From CAZPMO01 sp964587515 (lineage in GTDB: Bacteria > Pseudomonadota > Alphaproteobacteria > MPNO01), in the NCBI GenBank assembly GCA_964587515.1, contig CAZPMO010000019.1, positions 1 to 43,432 on the forward strand: a stretch of 43,432 nt of DNA, given 5' to 3'. Each line of letters begins with the position of its first letter. Positions within the stretch are counted from its first letter, which is position 1. A model generated the notes under the pieces. It saw only the letters and a program-made list of their open reading frames with translations. It was not told the origin of the DNA and did no database searches. Positions 23,655-32,418 of the stretch are shown piece by piece. The translations under genes and the position numbers were made by a program.

Positions 23655-25994
23655 TTATCGGTCCTTAGCGCGGGCCCCCGCGATGAGGTCCAGCAGGCGG
23701 GACGGAGTCACCGGGGTCTCGGTCAGGCGCACGCCGATCGGCGACAGGGCGTCCTCGATTGCCGCCGCGATCGCGGCCAGCGCCGGTATGGTGCCGCCTT
23801 CGCCCGCGCCCTTCACCCCCAACGGGTTCATGGGGGTCGGCGATTCGATATGAACCACCCCCACATCGGGAATTTCGTGCGCCGTCGGCAACAAATAATC
23901 GGCGAAGGTCACCGTCAGCGGCTGGGCGTCGGTGTCATAAACCAGCTGTTCGTATAGCGCGTTGCCGATACCGTGCGCCGTCGCACCCTGGACTTGGCCG
24001 TCGATCACCATGGGATTGATTAGACGGCCGGAATCGTGCGCCATGGAATAATTGAGAATGCTCACCCCGCCGGTCTCCATATCGACCTCGAGCTCGACGA
24101 TGGCGGTGCCGTTACAGTAGGCGGCCTGCGGCGGCGAAAAATATTTGGTCGATTCGAGCCCCGGATCCACGCCGCCCGGCAGCGAGAAACCGGGCATGCC
24201 CTGCACCGCGCGCGCGATCTCGGCGAGCGACAGCGACATGTCGGGAACCCCCTTGACGATCACCCGCCCGTCTTCGATGTCGAGGTCCTCTTCGGCCGCT
24301 TCCAGCATGTGCGACGCGACGCGGATCGCTTTCTCGCGCACCTCGGTCGCGGCGAGATGGACGGAGTTTCCGGCATTCACAGCGATGCGGCTCGCGAAGG
24401 AACCGACCCCGTTGGCGATCTTGCCGGTGTCGCCGATATCGGCCTTGATGGCGGAAATGTCGACCCCGAACTTGTCGGCGCACACCTGGGCCAGCGTGGT
24501 CCAGTGCGCCATGCCGGAATCGCCGCCGCCGGTGGAAATGGTGATTTCGCCGTCGGCGTGGATGCGCACCGTCGCGCCCTCGAACGGGCCGAGCCCGGTG
24601 CTTTCCACATAGTTGGCGATGCCGATTCCCACATGGCGGCCCTCGGCGCGCGCGGTGCGCTGGCGCGCCGCGAACCCATCCCAATCGGCCAGCTTCAACG
24701 CTTCTTCCTGGCATTTCGGGTAATCACCGGAATCGTAGGTGGCCTTGTTGCCGTCGCGCGCGATCAACCCCATCTCGAACGGCATCTGTTCGGGCTGGAT
24801 GAAGTTGCGCCGGCGGATCTCCGCCCGATCCAGACCCAGCGCCTCGGCGGCGCGATCGAGCAGACGTTCGATGGCGAATACCGCCTGCGGCCGGCCCGCG
24901 CCGCGCACCGGCGTGACCGCGACCTTGTTGGTCAGCGCGACGCGGGTGGTCAGTTCGAAACTGGGCAGCACATAGGGTCCCGGCACCGTGGTCGCCGAGA
25001 TATAGGGCGAGATGATGCCCCACGGCATGAAGGCGCCGGAATCGTGGATCATGTCGCCGCGCAAGCCCAGGATCTTGCCGTCGCCGTCGACCGCCAGTTC
25101 CACGTCCCAATACTGGTCGCGTTCCTGGTTGGTGGCGATGAAGTTCTCGCGCCGGTCCTCGGCCCATTTCACGGGCCGGCCCATCAGCTTCGCGACCAGC
25201 GCGATCAGCGCTTCCTCGACGTAATACACCGTCTTGGGGCCGAAGCCGCCGCCCACGTCCGGCGCGATCACGCGCAGGGCTTCACGCGACCAGCCCAGCA
25301 TGTCGGCGACGTTCTGCTTCACCAGGAACGGCGACTGGGTCGCCGACCACATGGTGACCACATCGTTGATCGGATCATGGCTGGCCAGCACGGCGCGGTT
25401 CTCGATGGCGCAGCCGCCGCCGCGGTGGGTCCAGAACGATTCTTGAAACACGTGCGGCGTGGCCGCGAACGCGCCGGCGACGTCGCCATACCCGACCTTG
25501 AAGCGGGCGGCCTCGTTATTTTCCGACTCCAGATGCGCGCATGCCGCGCCATCGTCGAGCGCGGCGCGGAAATCCTCGATCGCCGGCAGGATTTCGAAGT
25601 CGATCTCGACGAGAGCGGCCGCGTCCTCGGCGATATAGCGGTCGTCCGCGATCACCAGCGCGATCGGTTCGCCGACGAAGCAGGTCTCCCGGTCTTCCAG
25701 AATTCGTTGCTGGAAAGGTTGCGTGATCGCCGGGTTGGGCACCTGGAAGGGCACCCGCACGTCGCGTAAGTCTTCGGGCAGGTCCGCGGCGGTGAATATC
25801 GCGTGTACGCCCGGATGGGCGCGCGCCCGCGCGGTGTCGATGGCGTTGATCCGGGCGTGGGCATGGGGGCTGCGGACGAATGCCGCCTCGACCATGCCGG
25901 CCAGGTGGATATCGTCGGTGAAGGCGCCCGCGCCGCGCAGCAGCGCCGGGTCTTCGAGCCGCGCCACGCGCGCCCCGAACATCTTCGCACCCAT
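23655..25994 (-). CDS. Molybdenum hydroxylase large subunit (CoxL/xanthine dehydrogenase family, form II-like)
   Basis: A 779-residue molybdopterin-cytosine-dinucleotide-binding subunit. It has the N-terminal ald_Xan_dh_C hammerhead region (FGARVARLEDPALLRGAGAFTDDIHL), GGGFGPK, and the C-terminal GVKGAGEGGTIPA whose Glu (near residue 730) is the family's catalytic base. At the site where true CO dehydrogenase has A-Y-x-C-S-F-R this protein reads PVRGAGR (near residue 362), so copper-sulfur CO chemistry is not expected; form II or other substrates (aldehydes, N-heterocycles) are more likely. The order on the minus strand is medium, small, large subunit. An inverted-repeat element separates it from the small-subunit gene. 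The start ATG at 25994 has no good ribosome site. Confidence 0.9.
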   Translation of the reverse strand: MGAKMFGARVARLEDPALLRGAGAFTDDIHLAGMVEAAFVRSPHAHARINAIDTARARAHPGVHAIFTAADLPEDLRDVRVPFQVPNPAITQPFQQRILEDRETCFVGEPIALVIADDRYIAEDAAALVEIDFEILPAIEDFRAALDDGAACAHLESENNEAARFKVGYGDVAGAFAATPHVFQESFWTHRGGGCAIENRAVLASHDPINDVVTMWSATQSPFLVKQNVADMLGWSREALRVIAPDVGGGFGPKTVYYVEEALIALVAKLMGRPVKWAEDRRENFIATNQERDQYWDVELAVDGDGKILGLRGDMIHDSGAFMPWGIISPYISATTVPGPYVLPSFELTTRVALTNKVAVTPVRGAGRPQAVFAIERLLDRAAEALGLDRAEIRRRNFIQPEQMPFEMGLIARDGNKATYDSGDYPKCQEEALKLADWDGFAARQRTARAEGRHVGIGIANYVESTGLGPFEGATVRIHADGEITISTGGGDSGMAHWTTLAQVCADKFGVDISAIKADIGDTGKIANGVGSFASRIAVNAGNSVHLAATEVREKAIRVASHMLEAAEEDLDIEDGRVIVKGVPDMSLSLAEIARAVQGMPGFSLPGGVDPGLESTKYFSPPQAAYCNGTAIVELEVDMETGGVSILNYSMAHDSGRLINPMVIDGQVQGATAHGIGNALYEQLVYDTDAQPLTVTFADYLLPTAHEIPDVGVVHIESPTPMNPLGVKGAGEGGTIPALAAIAAAIEDALSPIGVRLTETPVTPSRLLDLIAGARAKDR

Positions 25995-25997
25995 TAT

Positions 25998-26320
25998 TAG
26001 GAGCCTGTCCGGGGAGTAGCTTCCACGTCGCCCCAAGCAAATGATGTCACCCCGGACTTGATCCGGGGCCCAGCGGTGGCGCGATCAAATCTGCTTGAAA
26101 ATGATTTCTCGCGGGCCTCTCGCTTTCCGGAAGGGCCCTGTTCAAACGATCGGTTTTCTTCTGGATGGATCGCTAGGCCCCGGATCAAGTCCGGGGTGAC
26201 GGGTGGGGGTGCGGCATGGCGTGGATCTTGCCCGGTCAGCCGTCCGCCCGCGCATCCGTTGCTAACGCTCGGGTCTCCCAAGTCAACGCAATGCATAACC
26301 ACTCTCCGGATAGGCTCCTA
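25998..26320. mobile_element. MITE-like element with terminal inverted repeats between small and large subunit genes
   Basis: The left end reads TAGGAGCCTGTCCGGGGAG (25998-26016); the reverse complement of the right end (26302-26320) reads TAGGAGCCTATCCGGAGAG. They differ at two of 19 bases, which is the form of terminal inverted repeats. A TA lies at both borders and could be a target duplication. The inside (about 320 bp) has no convincing gene, so it would be a miniature element or decayed insertion sequence, moved by a transposase elsewhere. The stop codon of the small-subunit gene uses the border bases (TAG, 26318-26320). Confidence 0.6.
26046..26200. repeat. 25-bp perfect inverted repeats, REP-like, nested in the element
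   Basis: GTCACCCCGGACTTGATCCG-GGGCC (26046-26070) is exactly complementary to 26176-26200, 105 bases apart. Each arm is itself an imperfect palindrome (CCCCGGA and TCCGGGG around CTTGA). From general knowledge this CCGGACTTGATCCGG motif is common as an intergenic repeat in alphaproteobacterial genomes. In RNA it would form a long stem between the small- and large-subunit genes. Confidence 0.75.
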
Positions 26321-26803
26321 GGCTCCCTCGCGCAGCCTCTTCGCGGCGTCGAGCGCGGCCGCGACGATGCCTTGATAGCCGGTGCAGCGGCACAGATTGC
26401 CGGAAATCGCCTCGCGCACCTCACGCTCCGACGGATCCGGGTTGTCGCGCAGGAACTCCAGCAACGTGGTCAGCATGCCGGGCGTGCAGAAACCGCATTG
26501 CAGCCCGTGATTGTCGATGAACGCCTGCTGCAACGGGTGCAGATCCTCATCGTTGGGGGCGATGCCCTCGACGGTGGTGATCTCGCTTCCGTTGGCCTGA
26601 ACCGCCAGCATCAGGCAACTGCGCGCGGTCTGGCCCTCCAGCAGAATGGTGCAGGCGCCGCACACCCCGTGCTCGCACCCCAGATGCGTGCCGGTAAGCT
26701 CGATTTCGTGGCGGATGAAATCGGCCAGCGTCAGGCGGGTCTCGACTTCGCGGGTGTAGCTTTCGCCGTTGACGGTGACGGTAATTGTGCGCCGGTCAGA
26801 CAT
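26318..26803 (-). CDS. Molybdenum hydroxylase small subunit, [2Fe-2S] (CoxS family)
   Basis: A 161-residue iron-sulfur subunit that passes electrons from the molybdenum site to FAD. The plant-type [2Fe-2S] cluster ligands are in GCEHGVCGACTILLEG with a further Cys in ARSCLML; the second cluster ligands are in CGFCTPGM and GNLCRCTGYQGIV. Length and order are normal for the family. The start overlaps the medium-subunit gene by eight bases, with GGAGGG upstream. The stop lies at the edge of the inverted-repeat element. Confidence 0.95.
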   Translation of the reverse strand: MSDRRTITVTVNGESYTREVETRLTLADFIRHEIELTGTHLGCEHGVCGACTILLEGQTARSCLMLAVQANGSEITTVEGIAPNDEDLHPLQQAFIDNHGLQCGFCTPGMLTTLLEFLRDNPDPSEREVREAISGNLCRCTGYQGIVAAALDAAKRLREGA

Positions 26804-27668
26804 CGCGTCCCTCCATGCGCGCCTGGGCCCTTTCCAGCGCGCGCCGCGTCATGACGGTGGCGAGATGCTGGCGGTAGGCGGACGAGCCGTGTATGTCCTC
26901 CAGCGCATCGATGCCCCGGTTGGTCTCGGCCGCCGCGCGGAACAGCTCGTCGCTGGGCGACTGACCGGTCAGCATCGCCTCGGCTTCGGCGCAGCGCAGC
27001 GGCGACGGCCCGACGCCGGAAACGGTCAACGAGGCGCGCGTAATCGCGCCGCCGCCGTCGCGCGTCAGCAGCGCCGCCGCCGACACGATGGCGATGTCGC
27101 CGTGGCGGCGCGAGAATTCCACGAAGCCGTACCCGTGACCCTCGGGCCAGGACGGGAAACTCGCGCCGGTCACCATTTCGTCGAGTTCGATGGACGGGGT
27201 CATATAGCCGGCCGGGTAATCGGCCATCGCAATCTCGCGCGCCCCCCGACTGCTTTCCACATGAACCACCGCGTCGACCGCCATCGCCACCGTCGGCAAC
27301 TCGGCGGAGGGATCGAGATGGGCCAGGCTGCCGCCCAGCGTGCCCCGGTTGCGGGTCTGGCGGTGGCCGACCTGCAGGATCGCCTCGCGCATCAGCGGGC
27401 AGCGCGAGGCGACGATATCCGAGAACTCGATATCACGCTGGCGGGTCATGGCGCCGATCCGGAGTCCGTCGCCGGTCTCTTCGATTCCCGACAAAGCGGT
27501 GATGCCGTTGATGTCGATCACATCGTCGGGCAGTACGTAGCGCATATTCAGCATCGGCATCAGCGACTGACCGCCGGCCAGCAGCCGCGCATTGTCCTTG
27601 GACGCCAGCAGCGTCAGCGCTTCCGCCGTGGTCGATGGATCGTGATAGGTGAACGGCGGCGGCTTCAT
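26796..27668 (-). CDS. Molybdenum hydroxylase FAD-binding subunit (CoxM family)
   Basis: A 290-residue FAD subunit that hands electrons to the acceptor. Both family FAD motifs are present: AGGQSLMPMLNMR (about residues 31-43) and TRNRGTLGGSLAHLDPSAELP (about 107-127). The C-terminal CO_deh_flav_C part (residues about 175-285) is complete. It is the first gene of the minus-strand medium-small-large operon; the ATG at 27668 has only a weak GGGGG upstream. No maturation genes (coxDEFG type) are in the window. Confidence 0.94.
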   Translation of the reverse strand: MKPPPFTYHDPSTTAEALTLLASKDNARLLAGGQSLMPMLNMRYVLPDDVIDINGITALSGIEETGDGLRIGAMTRQRDIEFSDIVASRCPLMREAILQVGHRQTRNRGTLGGSLAHLDPSAELPTVAMAVDAVVHVESSRGAREIAMADYPAGYMTPSIELDEMVTGASFPSWPEGHGYGFVEFSRRHGDIAIVSAAALLTRDGGGAITRASLTVSGVGPSPLRCAEAEAMLTGQSPSDELFRAAAETNRGIDALEDIHGSSAYRQHLATVMTRRALERAQARMEGRDV

Positions 27669-27742
27669 CGCGCCCCCGAGACGCTTTCCGCGCCTGTCTT
27701 CCGGCCTGTCGCCGCACCAGTCATGCCGCCTCCCCCGTATCC

Positions 27743-27772
27743 GATATTTTGCTTCGTTGCCGCCAAAATATC
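27743..27772. promoter_or_regulatory. 9-bp perfect inverted repeat upstream of the molybdenum hydroxylase operon
   Basis: GATATTTTG (27743-27751) and CAAAATATC (27764-27772) are exactly complementary with a 12-base spacer, about 75 bases before the first gene of the operon. AT-rich arms in GC-rich DNA and this position fit a regulator-binding operator. No adjacent regulator gene is seen. The rest of 27669-27928 shows nothing I can support. Confidence 0.45.
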
Positions 27773-27928
27773 CCGCGCGAGCCCAACGGGCAAGGACGCT
27801 GGTGACGCGCTCGCCGGCCCAGCAACACGAAAAGACCGATGTGTGACGACCGTCACATTAACCATAAAACGGCGCCCCGCAGCCCATCCAATGGGAGGAG
27901 AAGCGGCGAAAGCGCGGCCGTCGTCTCT

Positions 27929-28693
27929 CTATGCGGCCTGCAAGGAGGCGAGGATTTCCTTGGAACTGTCGGCAAGCTCGCACTTGATGGACTCGAAGGC
28001 CGATAAAGGCGGGAATTTCAGCCCGGTGCCGTCCATGTGGCCCCGCATCTCGGTGAGATAGCGGTTGACGATCACCTCGGTCGGATTGCGCTTCAGCCCG
28101 GTCTGGAGACAGGTCTCGTTATCGGGTCCTTCCAGCCGGCCGAAGGCGCGCTTGACGCAATTTGGCAGCACCTTGTTGAAGGCCTCCTGGAACTTCGCGA
28201 GTTTCTCCGGGTCCTTGGAGAATTGCTTCAGATTCTCGACGCCGTTGTCGTAATGATCTTCCTCGTCGGCCAGCACCTCTTCCTGGCTGTCGGCCCAGGG
28301 CAGGTAGCTCGACTGGCGGTATTCCATGATCTGGTGACTGCCGGCGCGGTCGACGGTGAAGTTGAACACCGCGATATCGAGCCAGTTGTCGAGGTCGAGT
28401 TGCCAGAACTCGCCGGCGTCGGGGCGCCCGGCGATGATCGCCTCCGGGTCCTCGCCAAGCTCGGCCAGCAAATCGCAAAGACCCTGGCTGTGGCGCGCCT
28501 CCTCGGCCGTGAATTCGGCGGCGAGATATTTCTCGGACCAGCTGGGCGCGGCCGTGACCGCCTTGCCGAACACCTCCGCTGTGGCGGTTTCGGCATAGAG
28601 TTGGCGGGTCAACAGGCGGACCAGCAAATCGCGATATTCGCCGGTCGCCTCGTTGGGGGCGCGCAGCTTCGATTCAGCGGTAATTTCGGTCAT
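27929..28693 (-). CDS. Ferritin-like diiron protein, phenylacetic acid catabolic (PaaA/PaaC-like) family
   Basis: A 254-residue all-helical protein with two E-x-x-H iron-binding motifs: EEARH (Glu65-His68) and EEDH (Glu144-His147), with a further Glu35 in YAETATAE. This spacing fits the ferritin-like PaaA/PaaC diiron fold. True phenylacetyl-CoA epoxidase needs PaaA, B, C and E together; none of the partners is here, so it is a stand-alone member and ring epoxidation cannot be assumed. The start at 28693 has GGAGA upstream. It may be an oxygenase or an oxygen-handling protein of unknown substrate. Confidence 0.65.
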   Translation of the reverse strand: MTEITAESKLRAPNEATGEYRDLLVRLLTRQLYAETATAEVFGKAVTAAPSWSEKYLAAEFTAEEARHSQGLCDLLAELGEDPEAIIAGRPDAGEFWQLDLDNWLDIAVFNFTVDRAGSHQIMEYRQSSYLPWADSQEEVLADEEDHYDNGVENLKQFSKDPEKLAKFQEAFNKVLPNCVKRAFGRLEGPDNETCLQTGLKRNPTEVIVNRYLTEMRGHMDGTGLKFPPLSAFESIKCELADSSKEILASLQAA

Positions 28694-28774
28694 GTCTCGT
28701 TCTCCGAGTTTTGCATTTAACCCGAAGCTACTAACCGCGCCGGATTAGTCAAGGGAGGGAAGGAGCGATACCCC

Positions 28775-30040
28775 TTAAACCGCGCGCCAACCGATGTCGC
28801 GGCGACAGAAGCCTTCGGGCCAGTCGATTACGTCGACCGCGCGATAGGCCTGTTTCCGGGCGTCTCCGATGGTCTCGCCCAGGGCGGTGACGCCGAGGAC
28901 GCGGCCGCCGCTGGCCAGGATGCGGCCATCGGTCGCGGTGGTGCCGGCGTGAAATACGGTGACATCGTCGAGCGCGCCGGCCGCCTCGAGCCCGCGTATT
29001 TCCGAGCCCTTGGCGTAATCGCCGGGATAGCCTTCGGTGGCCATCACCACGCACATGGTCGCCTCGTCGCGCCAGCGCAGGTCGAACGAATCCAGCACCC
29101 CGTCGCGCGATGCGATCAGGGCGGGAAGTATATCCGAGCGCAGCCGCATCATCAGCGCCTGGCATTCCGGATCGCCGAACCGCGCGTTGTATTCCAGCAG
29201 TTTCGGCTCGCCGTCCTCGATCATCACGCCGGCATAGAGCACGCCCTTATAGGGCCGGCCTTCCTCGCGCATGCCGCGCACGGTGGGCTCGATGATCCGG
29301 GACATGATCTTTTGGGCCATGTTCTCGGTCACGATGGGCGCCGGCGAATAGGCCCCCATGCCGCCGGTGTTGGGGCCGGTGTCGCCGTCGCCGACGCGCT
29401 TATGGTCCTGGGCCGAGGCTAGCGGCAGCGCGTTCTCGCCATCGACCAGCGCGAAAAAGCTGGCTTCCTCGCCGCCCAGGAATTCCTCGATCACCACCTC
29501 GGCGCTGGCCTCGCCGAAGCGCCCACCGCTCAGCATGTCGTCGACCGCGGCCTCGGCCTCGGCGACGGTCTCGGCGATGATCACCCCCTTGCCGGCGGCG
29601 AGCCCGTCGGCCTTGACGACGATCGGCGCGCCGCTGTCGCGGATGAAGGATTTGGCGGCGTCGGGCGCCGTGAACCGGCCATAGCGGGCCGTCGGGATAT
29701 CATGCCGCGCGCAGAGATCCTTCATATAGCCCTTTGAGCCCTCGATTTCGGCGGCCGCCGCGGAGGGGCCGAACGCGGCGATGCCGTCGGCCTCCAGCCG
29801 GTCGACCAGCCCGGCCACCAGCGGCGCTTCCGGTCCCACCACCGCGAAGTCGATGGCGTTATCGGCGGCGAATTTTACCAGCCCGTCGACGTCCTCGGCC
29901 CCGATGGCGACGCATTCGGCCTCGGCCGCTATCCCTGCGTTGCCGGGCGCGCAGTAAAGCTTTTCCACCAGGGGAGACGCCGCGATCGCCCAGCACAGCG
30001 CATGCTCGCGCCCGCCCGATCCGACCACCAGAATTTTCAT
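28775..30040 (-). CDS. purD: Phosphoribosylamine-glycine ligase
   Basis: The second enzyme of purine synthesis; joins glycine to phosphoribosylamine with ATP. The 421-residue ATP-grasp protein has the normal length. Family marks are MKILVVGSGGREHAL, the VVGPEAPLVAGL stretch, PIVVKADGLAAGKGV, the PROSITE-like YNARFGDPECQALMMRL, and the C-terminal GRVLGVTALG. The start has a strong GGAGGGAGG upstream. It is divergent from xseA, with 50 bases between them. Confidence 0.97.
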   Translation of the reverse strand: MKILVVGSGGREHALCWAIAASPLVEKLYCAPGNAGIAAEAECVAIGAEDVDGLVKFAADNAIDFAVVGPEAPLVAGLVDRLEADGIAAFGPSAAAAEIEGSKGYMKDLCARHDIPTARYGRFTAPDAAKSFIRDSGAPIVVKADGLAAGKGVIIAETVAEAEAAVDDMLSGGRFGEASAEVVIEEFLGGEEASFFALVDGENALPLASAQDHKRVGDGDTGPNTGGMGAYSPAPIVTENMAQKIMSRIIEPTVRGMREEGRPYKGVLYAGVMIEDGEPKLLEYNARFGDPECQALMMRLRSDILPALIASRDGVLDSFDLRWRDEATMCVVMATEGYPGDYAKGSEIRGLEAAGALDDVTVFHAGTTATDGRILASGGRVLGVTALGETIGDARKQAYRAVDVIDWPEGFCRRDIGWRAV

Positions 30041-30090
30041 GTTTTTAGCCTCCCTCCAGAATCAACCTTTAGCATAGAATGTGAGTCGCG

Positions 30091-31593
30091 ATGACGGACA
30101 ATTCGACCGATCTTCTCGCCGGGGCCAACGTCGCCGAATATTCGGTGAGCGAAATCTCCCAGGCGGTCAAGCGAACGCTGGAAGGCGAGTTCGGCCATGT
30201 CCGCGTGCGCGGCGAGGTCGGCCGTCCCAACTACCATTCCTCCGGCCATCTCTATTTCACCCTGAAGGACGAGGGCGCGGTGCTCGACGGCGTGTGCTGG
30301 CGCGGCGCGGTAGGCCGGCTGGGGCTGCGCCTCGAAGAAGGGATGGAAATCATCTGCACCGGGCGGGTCTCGTCCTACCCGAAAAGCTCGCGCTATCAGA
30401 TCGTCATCGAATCCGCGGAACTGGCCGGCGCCGGCGCGCTGCTGAAGCTGTTGGAGGATCGCCGCAAGAAGCTCGCCGCCGAGGGGTTGTTCGAGGCCGA
30501 ACGCAAACAGGAAATTCCGTTCCTGCCCGACGTGATCGGCGTGATCACCTCGCCGACCGGGGCGGTGATCCGCGATATCCTGCATCGCCTCGCCGACCGG
30601 TTTCCCCGCCATGTGCTGATGTGGCCGGTGCGCGTGCAGGGTGAAAGCGCGGCGGCGGAAGTCGCGGCCGCCATCGAGGGTTTCAATCGTATCGAGCCCG
30701 GCGGCGCGGTACCGCGACCCGACGTGCTGATCGTCGCGCGTGGCGGCGGCAGCCTGGAAGATCTGTGGGGTTTCAACGAGGAAATCGTGGTGCGCGCGGC
30801 GGAGGCCTCCGACATTCCGCTGATCTCGGCGGTGGGTCATGAGACCGACACCACCCTGATCGATTACGCCGCCGATCTGCGCGCCCCGACGCCGACGGCG
30901 GCGGCCGAGATGGCGGTGCCGGTGCGTAGCGATCTGCACGCGCAGGTGATCGACGACGAGCGCCGCATGGTGGCGGCCATGTCGCGTCTGCTGGCCGACA
31001 ACGGGACGCGGCTCGAAGGGCTGGCGCGCGGCCTGCCCGAACCAAACCGGCTATTGGAGGTCGCGAACCAGAGTCTCGATAATGCGACGGAACGACTGAT
31101 CAATGCCTGCCGAATTCTGTTTGACTCCCGTCAGGCCGATGTCGCGCGCCTCGGCGCGGGGTTGCGTGATCCCCGTCAACTGATCGCGGCCGAGGCGCAG
31201 AACCTCGAACAGATCGGCGCACGCCTTCGCCAGGGCGGCGAGACAATTCTGCGCGCCCGCCGCCAGCAGTATGAAGGCCTCGCCGCGGCCGAGCGGTTGG
31301 CGCGCGGCATGACGCGGAAATTCGCCGATGCGGAAGCGCGATTGGCGGCGACGGCAAACCTGCTCAACAGCCTGTCCTACAAAAACGTGCTGGAACGCGG
31401 CTACGCCGTGGTGCGCGACGCGGCCGGGTCGCCGCTGACCAAGGCCGCCGCCGCCGCGCCCGGCGCGGATATTGCCATCGAGTTTACCGACGGAGAGATC
31501 GGCGCGACTGTCCATGGCGAAAAGCCTATGAAACCCGCCCGGCGCAAGACGCCCAAGGACGGCGGGGATAATCCGCAGGGTAGCCTGTTGTGA
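30091..31593 (+). CDS. xseA: Exodeoxyribonuclease VII large subunit
   Basis: The catalytic subunit of ExoVII, which degrades single-stranded DNA in repair. The N-terminal OB-fold is at about residues 15-115 (YSVSEISQAVKRTLEGEFG, SGHLYFTLKDE). The nuclease core has VITSPTGAVIRDIL, the VARGGGSLEDLWGFNEE signature and ISAVGHETDTTLIDYAADLRAPTPTAAAE (about 248-276). A long helical region follows, normal for XseA. The start is preceded only by GTGAG. The small subunit xseB is not in the window. The M23 peptidase gene overlaps its stop. Confidence 0.96.
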   Translation: MTDNSTDLLAGANVAEYSVSEISQAVKRTLEGEFGHVRVRGEVGRPNYHSSGHLYFTLKDEGAVLDGVCWRGAVGRLGLRLEEGMEIICTGRVSSYPKSSRYQIVIESAELAGAGALLKLLEDRRKKLAAEGLFEAERKQEIPFLPDVIGVITSPTGAVIRDILHRLADRFPRHVLMWPVRVQGESAAAEVAAAIEGFNRIEPGGAVPRPDVLIVARGGGSLEDLWGFNEEIVVRAAEASDIPLISAVGHETDTTLIDYAADLRAPTPTAAAEMAVPVRSDLHAQVIDDERRMVAAMSRLLADNGTRLEGLARGLPEPNRLLEVANQSLDNATERLINACRILFDSRQADVARLGAGLRDPRQLIAAEAQNLEQIGARLRQGGETILRARRQQYEGLAAAERLARGMTRKFADAEARLAATANLLNSLSYKNVLERGYAVVRDAAGSPLTKAAAAAPGADIAIEFTDGEIGATVHGEKPMKPARRKTPKDGGDNPQGSLL

Positions 31594-32417
31594 GAATCGC
31601 GATACTGTTTACGATCGTCTTCCTGGCGGTATCGCCGGCGTCGGCGAAGGAGCGCCTGCGTCTCGAAGGAACCATGACCCAGGGCGCGCTGATTGTTGGC
31701 ACCACCGAACCCGGCACGCGAATAAAGGTCGCCGGCAAGGAAATCCGAGTCACCGATAAAGGTTATTTCGTGTTTGGCTTCGGACGCGACGCGGCTGGAA
31801 ATATCGAACTCGTGGCGCGCTATCGCGATGGGCGCCAAGAAGTGCGCAAGCTCACCCTCGGGAAGCGTAAATACAAGGTTTCGCGCATCGACGGGCTGCC
31901 CAAGGCCAAGGTCTCGCCGGGCAAGGCCGACCTCGTCCGCATCCGCAAGGAGTCCAAGATGATCCGCACCGCGCGGCTGCGCGACAGTGCGCGGTCGGAC
32001 TATCGCGGCGGCTTCGTCTGGCCGGTCCATGGGCGCATCTCCGGTGTCTACGGCAGCCGCCGCGTTCTTAACGGCGCACCCCGGCGGCCGCATTTCGGCG
32101 TCGACGTGGCCGCGCCCAAAGGTACGCCGGTCAACGCGATGGCGGCGGGTGTGATCACGCTGGCCCATGGCGATATGTTCTTTACCGGCAAGACGATAAT
32201 GATCGATCACGGCCAGGGCGTTGCGTCCATCTATGCCCATCTCAGCGCGATCGACGTGAAATCGGGCCAGCGCGTCGCCAAGGGTCAGCAAATCGGGCGT
32301 ATCGGTGCCACCGGCCGCGTGACCGGGCCTCATCTGCATTATGGGCTGACCCTGTTCGGTCTCCAGCTCGACCCGGCGCTGCTGACCGGCCCAATGCCGA
32401 AGACGAAACGACGGTGA
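31590..32417 (+). CDS. M23 family (LytM-type) metallopeptidase
   Basis: A 275-residue exported protein with signal peptide MRIAILFTIVFLAVSPASA. After a beta-rich N-terminal region (about residues 25-130) comes the LytM domain with the zinc ligands H-x3-D in PHFGVDVAAP (about residue 168) and HLHYG (about 250), both complete, so an active peptidoglycan endopeptidase is expected. GTG 31590 overlaps the xseA stop by four bases, indicating coupling. It ends one base before the convergent lpxL stop. Confidence 0.92.
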   Translation: MRIAILFTIVFLAVSPASAKERLRLEGTMTQGALIVGTTEPGTRIKVAGKEIRVTDKGYFVFGFGRDAAGNIELVARYRDGRQEVRKLTLGKRKYKVSRIDGLPKAKVSPGKADLVRIRKESKMIRTARLRDSARSDYRGGFVWPVHGRISGVYGSRRVLNGAPRRPHFGVDVAAPKGTPVNAMAAGVITLAHGDMFFTGKTIMIDHGQGVASIYAHLSAIDVKSGQRVAKGQQIGRIGATGRVTGPHLHYGLTLFGLQLDPALLTGPMPKTKRR

Positions 32418-32418
32418 T

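Noticed and set aside
24036..25769. 577-codon + strand frame opposite the large molybdenum subunit
   Set aside because: Antisense shadow of a long GC-rich gene with all catalytic motifs on the minus strand.
26216..26320. Short open frames inside the inverted-repeat element as a transposase remnant
   Set aside because: No DDE or other transposase motif could be recognised.
23655..27668. True aerobic carbon monoxide dehydrogenase operon
   Set aside because: The A-Y-x-C-S-F-R loop is absent and no coxDEFG maturation genes are present.
27665..27865. 66-codon minus-strand frame that ends in an ATGA overlap with the FAD-subunit start
   Set aside because: The overlap is attractive, but the protein is low-complexity, has no good ribosome site and spans the candidate operator; not supported as a gene.
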